A stretch of DNA of 35,864 nucleotides from an uncultured Emergencia sp. (GCA_904420065.1 CAJFTU010000057.1:1-35864); one strand, 5' to 3'; positions 7,750-15,756 are shown, counted from the stretch's first letter. Notes: a model not told the origin generated them from the letters alone. Made by a program: numbers and translations.

Positions 7750-9123
7750 ATGGAAAAGAAAGGAATGACAGGAAAGGATTATTTCGCGCTGGCTTTCGGC
7801 AGCATGATCGGTATCGGCTGGGTTGTTTCCGCGCCTCTGTGGATCAGCAACGCCGGATCCGCCGGAGCGGTAATCGGGATGATTCTGACTGCACTAATTG
7901 TTATACCTATTGGATTTGTTTATTCGGAATTGTGTACCAGTGTCAACGTGATCGGCGGTGAATTCGCCTATACTTATCGATTTTTGGGGAGACTGCCCGG
8001 ATTTTGCACCGGCTGGGTACTGATCCTGGGTTATGTAACCATGCTGCCCTGGGTGGTGCTCTCGGTTTCGTCCATGCTGGCCTATCTGTTCCCGCAGGTT
8101 CGGGAGATACCGCTGTATACGGTTTTGGACAACACTCTTTATCTGCCGGAGGTGATCATAGGCCTGATTATGATCTGGGGCCTGACCTATCTGAACATAC
8201 GCGGCGTAGAATCTTCGAAGAAGTTTCAGAACGTGGCTACGGCGCTGCTGCTCTTGACCTTCGCCATCTTTTTCATCGGATGTTTCGCAGCCGGAAATAC
8301 GGAGAACCTGAAACCGGCCTTTTCCGAGGGAGGAAAGATCAACGGAATCATGTTGGCCATTGCGTCTATGATCTTCTTCATGAACGGATTTGATACCATT
8401 CCAAAGACGGCGGACGAGTCGGACAAGAATATCAACGCCAGAAGTCTGGCCAAGGCGCTGGTGGGTACGATTCTGCTGGGAAGCTTCATCTATCTCATGG
8501 TTATCGTCTGTGCAGGTTTGGTCATGTCGCCGGCGGATCAGGTCAACCTGGGCGATCTGCCTCTGGTAGCCGCATATGAAAATGCCACCGGTTCCAAACT
8601 GCTGGTTGTGATCATGATCATTGGCACCATGATGGGTGTTTTGACTACGTTTAACGGCTTTCTCCTGGCTGGCGCAAAGCTGATCAGCGCTTTTGCCGGA
8701 GCGGGATTCCTCGGAAAGAGCCTGGGAGAGACCGACGATAAAACCGGAATGCCGAAGAAGACGCTCCTGCTCCTTGCCGTCATTTCTACGGCGGGAATGT
8801 TCCTGGGAAGAGGACTGCTGGCGCCGCTGATTACCCTCGGAGGTCTGGCCTTCCTGATCGCATGGCTGTTCGTTTCTCTGTCGGATATGCGCTATCGTAA
8901 AGTGGAGCCTGACGCTCTGCGGCCGTTCAGCGTACCGGGAGGAAAGGCGGTTATCGGTTTGGCGATTTTCATTTGCGTCGCGCTGATCGTGCTGATGCTG
9001 ATACCGGGTACGCTGATTTCCATCGGTACGGTGGAATATGTGCTTTTGATCGGCTGGGCGGCAGTAGGCGCAGTGCTTTACGCGATTTATAGAAAACAGG
9101 ATATCTATATTAAAGAAAAGTAA
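7750..9123 (+). CDS. APC-family amino acid/polyamine permease
   Basis: This 457-aa protein has about 12 hydrophobic segments and an APC-superfamily start: DYFALAFGSMIGIGWVVSAP, with the glycine-rich unwound helix 1. GGEFAYTYRFLG follows, and the conserved FMNGFDTIPKTADE stretch lies in the middle. Such carriers import amino acids or amines by proton symport or exchange. It is first in an operon behind a -24/-12 promoter and is followed by a ureohydrolase, so a guanidino compound such as arginine, agmatine or guanidinobutyrate is the likely substrate (inference). The start is preceded by AAGGAGAGG. Confidence 0.88.
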   Translation: MEKKGMTGKDYFALAFGSMIGIGWVVSAPLWISNAGSAGAVIGMILTALIVIPIGFVYSELCTSVNVIGGEFAYTYRFLGRLPGFCTGWVLILGYVTMLPWVVLSVSSMLAYLFPQVREIPLYTVLDNTLYLPEVIIGLIMIWGLTYLNIRGVESSKKFQNVATALLLLTFAIFFIGCFAAGNTENLKPAFSEGGKINGIMLAIASMIFFMNGFDTIPKTADESDKNINARSLAKALVGTILLGSFIYLMVIVCAGLVMSPADQVNLGDLPLVAAYENATGSKLLVVIMIIGTMMGVLTTFNGFLLAGAKLISAFAGAGFLGKSLGETDDKTGMPKKTLLLLAVISTAGMFLGRGLLAPLITLGGLAFLIAWLFVSLSDMRYRKVEPDALRPFSVPGGKAVIGLAIFICVALIVLMLIPGTLISIGTVEYVLLIGWAAVGAVLYAIYRKQDIYIKEK

Positions 9124-9135
9124 GGTATTTTCTTT

Positions 9136-9168
9136 GATATTCCGGAAATATCGAAAAACGATATTTTC
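9136..9168 (+). repeat. Two overlapping, mutually exclusive dyads between permease and ureohydrolase
   Basis: GATATT...AATATC (9136-9152) and GAAATATCG...CGATATTTTC (9145-9168) share bases and cannot form together. They occupy most of the 75-bp gap. This could tune expression or mRNA decay between the two genes. No terminator-like U run follows. Confidence 0.4.
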
Positions 9169-9198
9169 TACATAAAAATAAAGAAGAGGTGACTTAAA

Positions 9199-10077
9199 AT
9201 GGCAGCAAAACACTTTGGTATTTTAGGATTTCCGTGGGACGGCGGAGCTTCTCTGGGACGCCCGGGAGCAAGATACGCCCCGAAAGAAGTAAGAGAGGCC
9301 TTCGGTTGGTTCAAAGGACGGATCCAGGACGAACAGGTTTATCATGTAGAGTCCAGAAAGAACTACAATGTCAACGCGGATCAGATTCTGGACTACGGCG
9401 ATATCGACATTGTGGCCTACGATGAACAGCAGACCATCCAGAACGCTTATCAGTCAACAAAGGAGATCATTGAAAAAGATGGATTCCCGTTTATCATCGG
9501 TGGAGACCATTCCATTTCCTATCCGATCATCAAGGCGCTCCACGATACCTGCACCGGTCAGGTGGGTATCATCCACTTTGACGCTCACCTGGATCTGGTG
9601 GATGAAAACCATCTGCAGGGTAAATATTCCCAGAGCAGTGAGATTCGCCGGGCTCTGGAACTGGAGAGAGTTCAGCCGGAAAACATCGTCCAGATCGGTG
9701 TAAGAGGATTCAACTATCCGTGGTACAGAGACTATCTCAAGGATATCGGCATTAAGCAGTATACGGCTTATGACGTTCACAAAGGAGACCCGGAAAAGAT
9801 TGCAGACGAGACTCTGGAGAGGCTTTCGGGCTGTGACAAGATCTATCTGACCTTCGATATCGACGTGATGGACCCTGCATTTGTTCCGGGTACCGGCGCT
9901 GACGAACCGTTCGGGCTTCTGCCGTTCCAGTGCATGGTTATGCTCAATAAGATGTACGACAAGGTTGACGCGTTCGATATCGCAGAAGTCAATCCGACCT
10001 TCGATACCCACGGTATCACTACGGCGGTGGCTTCCAGAATCATGTTTGAGTGTTTCATCAATAAATTCGGCAAATAA
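9199..10077 (+). CDS. Arginase/agmatinase-family ureohydrolase
   Basis: This 292-aa protein has all the binuclear manganese ligand motifs of the family: GGDHS (His104), FDAHLDL (Asp128, His130, Asp132) and DIDVMDP (Asp220, Asp222). The reaction is release of urea from a guanidino compound (arginine, agmatine, guanidinobutyrate or formiminoglutamate), but the motifs do not fix the substrate. The sequence EVNPTFDTHGITT near the end is family-typical. The RBS AAGAAGAGGTG precedes ATG 9199. With the permease before it and the LUD gene 20 bp after, it forms a sigma-54-controlled catabolic operon, and ornithine from an arginase reaction would feed the ornithine cluster at 26-35 kb. Confidence 0.9.
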   Translation: MAAKHFGILGFPWDGGASLGRPGARYAPKEVREAFGWFKGRIQDEQVYHVESRKNYNVNADQILDYGDIDIVAYDEQQTIQNAYQSTKEIIEKDGFPFIIGGDHSISYPIIKALHDTCTGQVGIIHFDAHLDLVDENHLQGKYSQSSEIRRALELERVQPENIVQIGVRGFNYPWYRDYLKDIGIKQYTAYDVHKGDPEKIADETLERLSGCDKIYLTFDIDVMDPAFVPGTGADEPFGLLPFQCMVMLNKMYDKVDAFDIAEVNPTFDTHGITTAVASRIMFECFINKFGK

Positions 10078-10097
10078 AAACGGAAGGGAGAAGCGTC

Positions 10098-10820
10098 ATG
10101 TACGACTTCAAAATAAAGGATGCGGCCTACGATGTTGAAGCGATAAGAAAAGAATTCTACCGGGGTAAAGGTCTCAACGCGGTCAAAAGACTGGAGAAAA
10201 ACGGATTTTCGGCTTACTACGCGGAGGATTGCAGCGAAGCAGGAAAGATTTTGCTGAGCCTGATTCCCGACAATTCCACCATTGGCGTAGGGGATTCCCA
10301 TACTGTGTACGCCCTGGATCTGGATGACGAGCTGAGGAGGAAGGGCTGCACAGCAATTCCCAATATTGCCGCTCTCAACCTGCACAGCTACCGGAGCGAG
10401 TCCTACGGTTACATCAAAGCGCCGACCAGAGAAGAAGCGAGAGCGATTTTGGCCGAGTATCTGACCAGCAATGTATTTCTGCTCGGAGCCAACGCCATTA
10501 CCATGAAGGGTGAAATCGTCAACGTGGACGGCGTGGGAAACCGGATAGCCGGAAGTCTCTACGGCGCCGACCGGATTATCGTCGTGGCCGGCGTAAATAA
10601 ACTGGTTCCAGACGAAAATGCGGCCAGGGAGCGAATCCGCTTTATCGCTGCGCCGATGGACAACCTGAAGTACGGCGATACCTGTGCGTGCGTGCAGACC
10701 GGGATATGCCCGAGCTGCGGAAGTCCGAAGCGAATCTGCAACATCACATCGATCATCCACAAAAAGCCTATCGAATCGGATTTTCACGTGATCATCGTCG
10801 GCGAAGAGCTGGGCTTTTAA
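10098..10820 (+). CDS. LUD-domain (lactate-utilisation LutC/YkgG-type) protein with C-terminal cysteines
   Basis: This 240-aa protein has the LUD fold signatures: IGVGDSHTV (61-70), FLLGANAITMKGEIVNVDG (127-145) and GADRIIVVAGVNKLV. A cluster C-x-C-x5-C-x2-C-x6-C (Cys196, 198, 204, 207, 214) lies near the C-terminus and could bind metal or an iron-sulfur cluster. LUD proteins are known from lactate oxidation complexes, but many stand-alone members have no assigned role. No LutA or LutB partner is present. Its place as the last gene after a ureohydrolase suggests a role linked to a guanidino-compound pathway, which is not described to my knowledge. Start supported by GGAAGGGAG. Confidence 0.8.
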   Translation: MYDFKIKDAAYDVEAIRKEFYRGKGLNAVKRLEKNGFSAYYAEDCSEAGKILLSLIPDNSTIGVGDSHTVYALDLDDELRRKGCTAIPNIAALNLHSYRSESYGYIKAPTREEARAILAEYLTSNVFLLGANAITMKGEIVNVDGVGNRIAGSLYGADRIIVVAGVNKLVPDENAARERIRFIAAPMDNLKYGDTCACVQTGICPSCGSPKRICNITSIIHKKPIESDFHVIIVGEELGF

Positions 10821-10836
10821 TAAAAGAATACGCTAA

Positions 10837-10874
10837 AAACCGAGGCCTGCCTGGCCTCGGTTTGTGTTTTTACG
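10837..10874. terminator. Bidirectional terminator between the LUD and MBL genes
   Basis: Stem AAACCGAGGCC (10837-10847) pairs with GGCCTCGGTTT (10853-10863) around a 5-base loop. T-rich tracts lie on both strands, so it can end transcription of the LUD operon (+) and of the MBL gene (-). Confidence 0.85.
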
Positions 10875-11007
10875 TGACTTATTCTTTTGACCTGACGGCC
10901 TGTTCAAGGGCAGCGTCGGTTTTGCAGCTTCCGAGCAGGCCGTACTGCTCGAAATTCTGATTTTGGCGGTCCGGTTAACGTGAGCCGCAGGACGCAGAAC
11001 CTTCGGT

Positions 11008-11916
11008 CTACATCTCCTTTTTATATACGATGGAAAAACCGTCGCACGGATATTCGGTGATGGCTTTTCCTCCCTCAAGATAGGTGTGGCCGATGGAAAC
11101 GTCGTGTTCACCGGAAGTTTTTCCTTCGTGAATCTTATGCAGAGCGTCTGCGGTTTCCTGCAGCTTGGACCAAGGAGCGATAAAATCGTTGTGGGAACAG
11201 TACAGGCGTACATCCTGAGGAATTTCCCGAACCAGCTTTTCCATCGTGGCCGTGTAGTCCTCTACGTTGCCGCGGCCGAATTCAGGGCAGTCGAAGTGAG
11301 CGTAGAGAGCGCCCAGGTAGAAGGTGTCTCCGGTAAAGAGGATTTTGTTCGCTTCGTCGTAGAGCATAATGGAATCGGCTGAGTGGCCGGGAGTGTGGAT
11401 TACCTTCAGACTCCGTCCGCCCAGGTCGATCATCTGTCCGTCCGTCAGAGTTTCATAGGTATAAGGTGGGATGTGGAAGGCGTTCGGATCCAGGGTCTTT
11501 GGATAACCGAACTGGAACATCTCTTCGTCAATCTGAGCGCCCAATGCTTCTTTCGGCAGCCCTTTTTCGGCCACCGCTTTTGCATATGGATCGTCGTAAA
11601 TGTGCATCGGCTGAAACAGGTAGTTGTAGCCGATATGATCGAAGTGGAAGTGGCTGTTGACCGCGAAGATCTCGCCGCTGTAGAGCTCGTCGATCAGCGG
11701 CTTCAGCGGACAGAAGCCTTCGCCGGTGTCGAGGAGAAGCGCACGCTTTTCACCGATGATCAGATAGATGTTCACCTCCTGAAAGTGCTGTGGTTCGCAT
11801 ATGGCGTATACGTTTCCCGGCAGTCGGTAGACTTCGTACCAATCGCAGCCGTTTTTCACATCGACTTTCTCGTACTTTTTGTAGTATTCTCTTGGATAAT
11901 TTTCTAACCAGGCCAT
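11008..11916 (-). CDS. Metallo-beta-lactamase-fold hydrolase
   Basis: This 302-aa protein contains the MBL metal motif HFHFDH (His89, His91, Asp93, His94), a later TPGHSADS (third His), and LFTGDTFYLG with the bridging Asp. These residues bind two metal ions and mark a hydrolase of the glyoxalase-II-like/general MBL group. The substrate is unknown. It is the only gene behind a consensus sigma-54 promoter, so it is probably induced by the compound sensed by the neighbouring activator. It could hydrolyse an ester, amide or lactam in amino acid catabolism (inference). The RBS AAAAAGGAGAG lies 7 bases before ATG 11916. Confidence 0.88.
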   Translation of the reverse strand: MAWLENYPREYYKKYEKVDVKNGCDWYEVYRLPGNVYAICEPQHFQEVNIYLIIGEKRALLLDTGEGFCPLKPLIDELYSGEIFAVNSHFHFDHIGYNYLFQPMHIYDDPYAKAVAEKGLPKEALGAQIDEEMFQFGYPKTLDPNAFHIPPYTYETLTDGQMIDLGGRSLKVIHTPGHSADSIMLYDEANKILFTGDTFYLGALYAHFDCPEFGRGNVEDYTATMEKLVREIPQDVRLYCSHNDFIAPWSKLQETADALHKIHEGKTSGEHDVSIGHTYLEGGKAITEYPCDGFSIVYKKEM

Positions 11917-11964
11917 GTTTATCTCTCCTTTTTACATATCGTCTAAGTGTTGATACAGTATAAA

Positions 11965-11980
11965 AGCAAACATCGTGCCA
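11965..11980 (-). promoter_or_regulatory. Sigma-54 (-24/-12) promoter of the MBL hydrolase gene
   Basis: On the minus strand the sequence is TGGCAC-N5-TTGCT, a match to consensus, with GG (11979-11978) and GC (11967-11966) 12 bp apart. The transcript would start near 11954 and give a leader of about 38 bases. Confidence 0.9.
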
Positions 11981-12027
11981 ACGGGAAAGGGCGGATTTTT
12001 CCCGTTTTTACTCAAAGGGAGTAAAAA
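11980..12027. promoter_or_regulatory. Two adjacent dyads upstream of the MBL sigma-54 promoter (candidate activator sites)
   Basis: Dyad one has 9-bp arms AACGGGAAA and TTTCCCGTT (11980-11988, 11998-12006). Dyad two has 9-bp arms TTTTTACTC and GAGTAAAAA (12005-12013, 12019-12027). Their centres are 23 bp apart. Neither has a U run on the correct side to be a good terminator on the minus strand. They lie between the activator stop and the -24 box, unusually close for enhancers. Confidence 0.45.
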
Positions 12028-12045
12028 ATATATTTACACTGGGGT

Positions 12046-13467
12046 TTACCGGGCTTCGGACTCTGCTTTTACAGTGTGAGCTTTGCTGATGCGGTAGTTG
12101 AGGGACTGTTTGCTCATGCCCAGCGCCTTGGCGGCCTCCTGCTTGGAAGGGAAGAGGGGAAGCAGTTCCTCAAGCAGCGCTTTTTCACAGGCGTCCAAAT
12201 TCTGCTGAAAGGTCAGACTGTAATCATAGGACCAGCCTTGCTGCTGATCGCTGTTTTGACTGCCGCCGGCGATATAGGCGGGAATGTCGGACAGAGTGAT
12301 CCGGTCGGATTCCGCCAGATTGAAGGCGCCTTCAATGACATTGCGCAGCTCTCTGAGATTGCCGGGCCAGTCGTAGCGGTTGAAGCAAAGCCGGGCTTCG
12401 CCGGAAAGACCGGAAATGTTACGGCTGCTCTGCTGATTGTAGTAATCGATGTAATAGTCGGTCACACAGTCGATATCGCCCTTTCGCTCCTTCAGGGGAG
12501 GAAGGTAGATGGAATTGACGTTAAGCCGGTAAAAGAGATCGCTTCGCAGCCGCTTTGCCCGGATTGCGGTAAAAGGATCTTCGTTTATCGCCGCGACGAT
12601 GCGGACGTCGATGGGGATCAGTTCGTGACCGCCGATCCGGCGCACTTGCCTGTCTTCGATGGCCTTCAGGATTTTTCCCTGGAGGCCGTAGTCCATGGAG
12701 TTGATCTCGTCGAGGAAAAGGGTGCCGCCCTGAGCCAGTTCAAAGAGACCCTTGCTGGAAACCGCACCGGTATAGCTGCCTTTTTCCGTTCCGAAAAAAG
12801 TGCTTTCCACCAGGCTGGCCGGTATGGCAGAGCAGTTCTGCGAGATGAACGGGTGCATCTGACGGGGACTTCCGTAGTGAATGGCCTGGGCGGCGATCTC
12901 TTTTCCCGTGCCGGTTTCGCCCTGAATCAGAACAGAGGAGTCTTTTACCGACAGTTTGACGATATTTTTTTTCACTTGGAGCATGTGAGGATCCGCAGTG
13001 ATCATGTGGTCCAGGGTATAGTGGAACTGGTTTCGGCGTCTGACGCTGCCGCCTTCGGTCACTTCGATCCGTTCCTTCGTATACCCGTCGGCGATGAATT
13101 TCAGGGCAACCGCCGCACCGATCAGATTTTTTCCCTGGTACAGAGGATAGATACTGCTGTAACCCTTGACCAGGTCGCCCTTGTAGGTGATGCAGTTTTC
13201 TTCGAAGAAAGTCACCGGCTCTCCGGTGGTCAGTACCTTGTAGATTTCGCTATTTTCCGGCGATGAAGAGGGGAAGACCTCGAAAAAGTGTCTGCCGATG
13301 ATCTCGTCGGCGCTGAAGCTGTAAACTCCGGGTATGAAGATCCGGCAGTATCGGATGCGGCCAACCCGGTCGATGATGGAGATTTCGTCGAAAAAGTTGT
13401 TCAGCTGAAAGATGCTCTGTGCCATTTCTCTGTACTTGTCCATGATTTTGTCCGCCTCCCGTGTCAA
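12046..13467 (-). CDS. Sigma-54-dependent PAS-AAA+-Fis transcriptional activator
   Basis: This 473-aa protein has a PAS-type sensor in its first 130 residues (RIRYCRIFIPGVYSFSADEIIGR), then an AAA+ domain with Walker A GETGTGKE, Walker B GGTLFLDEI and the arginine-rich DLFYRLN segment. A Fis-type HTH (KQEAAKALGMSKQSLNYRI) ends the protein. The sigma-54 contact loop reads GSYTGA, with Tyr instead of the usual Phe; Tyr is tolerated in some natural activators. It has no receiver domain, so it probably senses a ligand through PAS. Its likely target is the MBL gene, whose -24/-12 promoter begins 66 bp after its stop. I use ATG 13467; ATG 13446 is an alternative. Confidence 0.92.
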   Translation of the reverse strand: MTREADKIMDKYREMAQSIFQLNNFFDEISIIDRVGRIRYCRIFIPGVYSFSADEIIGRHFFEVFPSSSPENSEIYKVLTTGEPVTFFEENCITYKGDLVKGYSSIYPLYQGKNLIGAAVALKFIADGYTKERIEVTEGGSVRRRNQFHYTLDHMITADPHMLQVKKNIVKLSVKDSSVLIQGETGTGKEIAAQAIHYGSPRQMHPFISQNCSAIPASLVESTFFGTEKGSYTGAVSSKGLFELAQGGTLFLDEINSMDYGLQGKILKAIEDRQVRRIGGHELIPIDVRIVAAINEDPFTAIRAKRLRSDLFYRLNVNSIYLPPLKERKGDIDCVTDYYIDYYNQQSSRNISGLSGEARLCFNRYDWPGNLRELRNVIEGAFNLAESDRITLSDIPAYIAGGSQNSDQQQGWSYDYSLTFQQNLDACEKALLEELLPLFPSKQEAAKALGMSKQSLNYRISKAHTVKAESEAR

Positions 13468-13577
13468 AAAATATTTTACTGGTCAAAATTAATTTTACTA
13501 CTTAGCGCGTTTGATGGCAAGAAAAGATTGAATTTTCGTTTTTTGCCCGTCGGCTTTATTGCTGCGGATCTCATCAT

Positions 13578-13606
13578 TTGCTCAAGGACCTTTGTTGTGA
13601 TAAACT
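13578..13606 (+). promoter_or_regulatory. Vegetative promoter of the MerR-family gene
   Basis: TTGCTC (13578-13583) and TAAACT (13601-13606) are separated by 17 bp. The spacer contains CAAGGACCTTTG, an imperfect palindrome sharing CCTTTG with the dyad at 15730-15748 but in a different arrangement. The gene starts 65 bp downstream. Confidence 0.6.
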
Positions 13607-13670
13607 GTAAAGAACAGAGAGAAGGAGCTTTGAAGCAAAGCGCTCTGCGGCGCGGGAAGGAAGAGGAACG

Positions 13671-14492
13671 ATGAAATATAGGCTGAAAGATTACATGGTC
13701 AGCGATATCGCCAAATTTTACGGACTCAGCGGCGACACTATACGCCACTATGAGCGAAAGGGAATACTGCCTTCTCACAAAAATGAGAAAGATTACCGAT
13801 TGTTCAGCAGAGCGGATTTTATGTTAATGGACTATATTCTGAGGCTGCGAAAGATGGAAGTGCCCCTTGATGAAATCCTCATGCTGTTTAACGACTGCTC
13901 TTTTGATGAAACGGAGAAATATTTTCAAAAACATCAGCAGACTATCCGGGAGAAGATAGATGAGCTGAAAGAAACCGAAAGACTGATCGGCGATCATCGA
14001 CGGGCTCTTGGACGGCTCGGAAGCGGATTAGGCAAAATTCAGATGAAGGAAAATGTAGTGCTGTTGACAAAAGAGATTGAAGGCACAGCTCAGGAAGCAA
14101 TGGATGGGTTCTGCGGTCTGAAGCTGGGTCTGATGCCCGTACTGACCATAAGATACGGAAAAGATATGATAACACAGGAATTTGTACGGGAGATCATCGA
14201 CAGCGAGAAGCGGGCCGATGGCGAAATTTGTCTGACGGCGCTGACCGATCAGGAAGGAGGACAACAGCTGCAATTTTCGCCTGAATTTGAGCTGCTTTCT
14301 TTCAGAAAAACGCTTTATCTCGCTGATCGGGTTGATCTGGATTCGGATTATAGGGGGTTGGAACGACTGTTTGAGTACGCAGAAAACATCGGAGCAGCGG
14401 CCGCCGGAGACTTATTTGTCCGCATGATTTCTATTGAAGCCACACCTCGACCGGGAGTGGATTACTATGAATATTGGCTTCCGGTAAAGTAG
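13671..14492 (+). CDS. MerR-family regulator with GyrI/BmrR-like effector domain
   Basis: This 273-aa protein begins with a MerR winged helix (MVSDIAKFYGLSGDTIRHYERKG, followed by DYRLFSRADF). A coiled-coil dimerisation helix spans about 85-130, and a C-terminal domain of about 140 residues resembles ligand-binding GyrI/BmrR-type folds (ends YYEYWLPVK). It lacks the cysteines of metal-sensing MerR proteins, so an organic effector is likely. A promoter with MerR-type geometry lies at 15726-15756, before the membrane-pair/M20 operon, which makes that operon a likely target. GGAAGAGG precedes the start. Confidence 0.87.
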   Translation: MKYRLKDYMVSDIAKFYGLSGDTIRHYERKGILPSHKNEKDYRLFSRADFMLMDYILRLRKMEVPLDEILMLFNDCSFDETEKYFQKHQQTIREKIDELKETERLIGDHRRALGRLGSGLGKIQMKENVVLLTKEIEGTAQEAMDGFCGLKLGLMPVLTIRYGKDMITQEFVREIIDSEKRADGEICLTALTDQEGGQQLQFSPEFELLSFRKTLYLADRVDLDSDYRGLERLFEYAENIGAAAAGDLFVRMISIEATPRPGVDYYEYWLPVK

Positions 14493-14594
14493 GAGGCGAG
14501 GCCTGCGGCAATGGAGGAGACGGGAGAGCCTTCGGATGGACCCGGGGCAGAGATGGGGCTGGACTTTGGGAGAAAGGCGCGGCGGAAAAACGTA

Positions 14595-14623
14595 TTGACT
14601 TTTAGCAAACCCTGTGATAGCAT
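14595..14623 (+). promoter_or_regulatory. Vegetative promoter of the PuuD-like gene
   Basis: TTGACT (14595-14600) and TAGCAT (14618-14623) are separated by 17 bp. The start would be near 14630, about 205 bases before the ATG. Confidence 0.6.
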
Positions 14624-14669
14624 TGTAGCGAATATGACAGGTACCGCCACCGGGTGGAGAAAATGTGTG

Positions 14670-14728
14670 AGAGCATTTGTAGGCATATCGTTAGGTCTGA
14701 GAAGATATGTTTATGGATGCTCTTTTTT
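14670..14728 (+). terminator. Attenuator-like hairpin in the leader of the PuuD-like gene
   Basis: AGAGCAT (14670-14676) pairs with ATGCTCT (14717-14723), and an inner stem pairs 14681-14689 with 14704-14712. A run of six T follows (14723-14728). This is an intrinsic-terminator shape placed between a promoter and a start codon. It could be a riboswitch or attenuator expression platform. I recognise no known riboswitch class. Confidence 0.5.
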
Positions 14729-14836
14729 GCAGGCCATCGTCCAAGATGGATTCTGATTGCAAAGCACGCTGCGTCAAATAGACTGCCCGGAACTTGCAGC
14801 GGCGGAAAATTTGAATCCTGAGAGGAGACAGACAGT

Positions 14837-15592
14837 ATGAAACCAATTATCGGAATAACATGCAACTATGACACGATGGATACCGTGGGCACTTGCTCCG
14901 GCATGGGAAGCAGCGGTCAGGACTGGAATTTTTTGGCCGGAGAGTACGTCTATGCCGTTGAAAAGTCGGGAGGAATTCCCGTCATCCTGCCGAGACTTCA
15001 GGACATGTCGGCGCTGGAACCTTTTCTGAGTCAGATAGACGGCCTTCTCGTTACAGGTGGTCACGACGTAGACCCTCACAGTTATGGAGAAAAGATTTCG
15101 GGAAAATGCGGGCGAGTCGTTCCGAAGCGGGATGAAATGGATCTGGCTGTGGTTCGGTACGCCTATAAACATAAAAAGGCAATTCTTGCGATCTGCCGCG
15201 GAGCGCAGATCCTGGCGGCGGCTGTGGGAGGAAAGCTTTATCAGGATCTGGAAACCGAGAAAGGTGTAATGCACGATTTTATGGATACCTGCCCGGGCGA
15301 TTACGTGGCCCACAACAGTGTTATAGAGGAAGACAGTCTTCTGTTCCGTATTCTGCAGGAAAAGGTGGTCGGGGTGAACAGTCTGCATCACCAGGCGATC
15401 AGGAGCATCGGAGAAAATACGAAAGTCGCCGCCCTTTCGGAAGACGGCATTATCGAGGCCATTGAAGTATTCGGCGGAAATCCGTTTACCATAGGCGTCC
15501 AGTGGCATCCGGAGATGATGATGGGCGCAAAGGCAGGATCCGGGATTTTCGACGCCTTTGTGAAGGCCTGTGAAAAATCGCAGAATGTTTAA
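14837..15592 (+). CDS. Class I glutamine amidotransferase-like hydrolase (PuuD / gamma-glutamyl-GABA hydrolase family)
   Basis: This 251-aa protein has the catalytic triad of the peptidase C26 group: Cys120 in AICRGAQ, and His224 and Glu226 in QWHPEM. Its start (KPIIGITCNYD) and LLVTGGHDVDP segment match PuuD, which hydrolyses gamma-glutamyl-GABA to glutamate and GABA. Here it could cleave another gamma-glutamylated amine or amino acid. It is separate from a synthetase, unlike true glutaminase subunits. GAGAGGAG precedes ATG. It is flanked by its own promoter/leader and a terminator, so it is monocistronic. Confidence 0.88.
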   Translation: MKPIIGITCNYDTMDTVGTCSGMGSSGQDWNFLAGEYVYAVEKSGGIPVILPRLQDMSALEPFLSQIDGLLVTGGHDVDPHSYGEKISGKCGRVVPKRDEMDLAVVRYAYKHKKAILAICRGAQILAAAVGGKLYQDLETEKGVMHDFMDTCPGDYVAHNSVIEEDSLLFRILQEKVVGVNSLHHQAIRSIGENTKVAALSEDGIIEAIEVFGGNPFTIGVQWHPEMMMGAKAGSGIFDAFVKACEKSQNV

Positions 15593-15657
15593 GCAGCGTT
15601 GACCGCGAGGGAAGTTTTCTTCCGCAAAAATTAAATAAAGTTTTGAATTTTAAAGAT

Positions 15658-15712
15658 ATCCCCCTCTGACCAGAAGGAATCGAAAACAAAAATTGGTTAG
15701 GGGGGATTTTTT
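15658..15712 (+). terminator. Terminator after the PuuD-like gene
   Basis: ATCCCCC with GACCA (15658-15672) pairs with TGGTTAGGGGGGAT (15694-15707) around a large loop, followed by six T. Confidence 0.75.
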
Positions 15713-15725
15713 GTCGAAATGGGTA

Positions 15726-15756
15726 TTGACCTTTGAACTGTTCAAAGGTTTATACT
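15726..15756 (+). promoter_or_regulatory. MerR-type promoter/operator of the membrane pair-M20 operon
   Basis: -35 TTGACC (15726-15731) and -10 TATACT (15751-15756) are 19 bp apart, too long for normal RNA polymerase but the hallmark of MerR-activated promoters. The spacer is filled by the perfect dyad CCTTTGAA-CTG-TTCAAAGG (15730-15748). A MerR-family gene lies 1.2 kb upstream on the same strand. Confidence 0.78.

Larger units (their letters stand above)
14493..14836 (+). other. 344-bp leader region of the PuuD-like gene
   Basis: The open frame at 14511-14756 has no convincing RBS and its translation resembles nothing known to me. The region instead carries a vegetative promoter (14595-14623), a long hairpin with a U6 tract (14670-14728) and smaller stems (CCAC...GTGG near 14647-14657, CCATC...GATGG near 14734-14749). 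It looks like an untranslated leader of about 210 bases. Confidence 0.55.

Noticed and set aside
14511-14756. 81-codon ORF in the PuuD leader
   Set aside because: It overlaps a promoter and a terminator-like hairpin and its sequence looks random.
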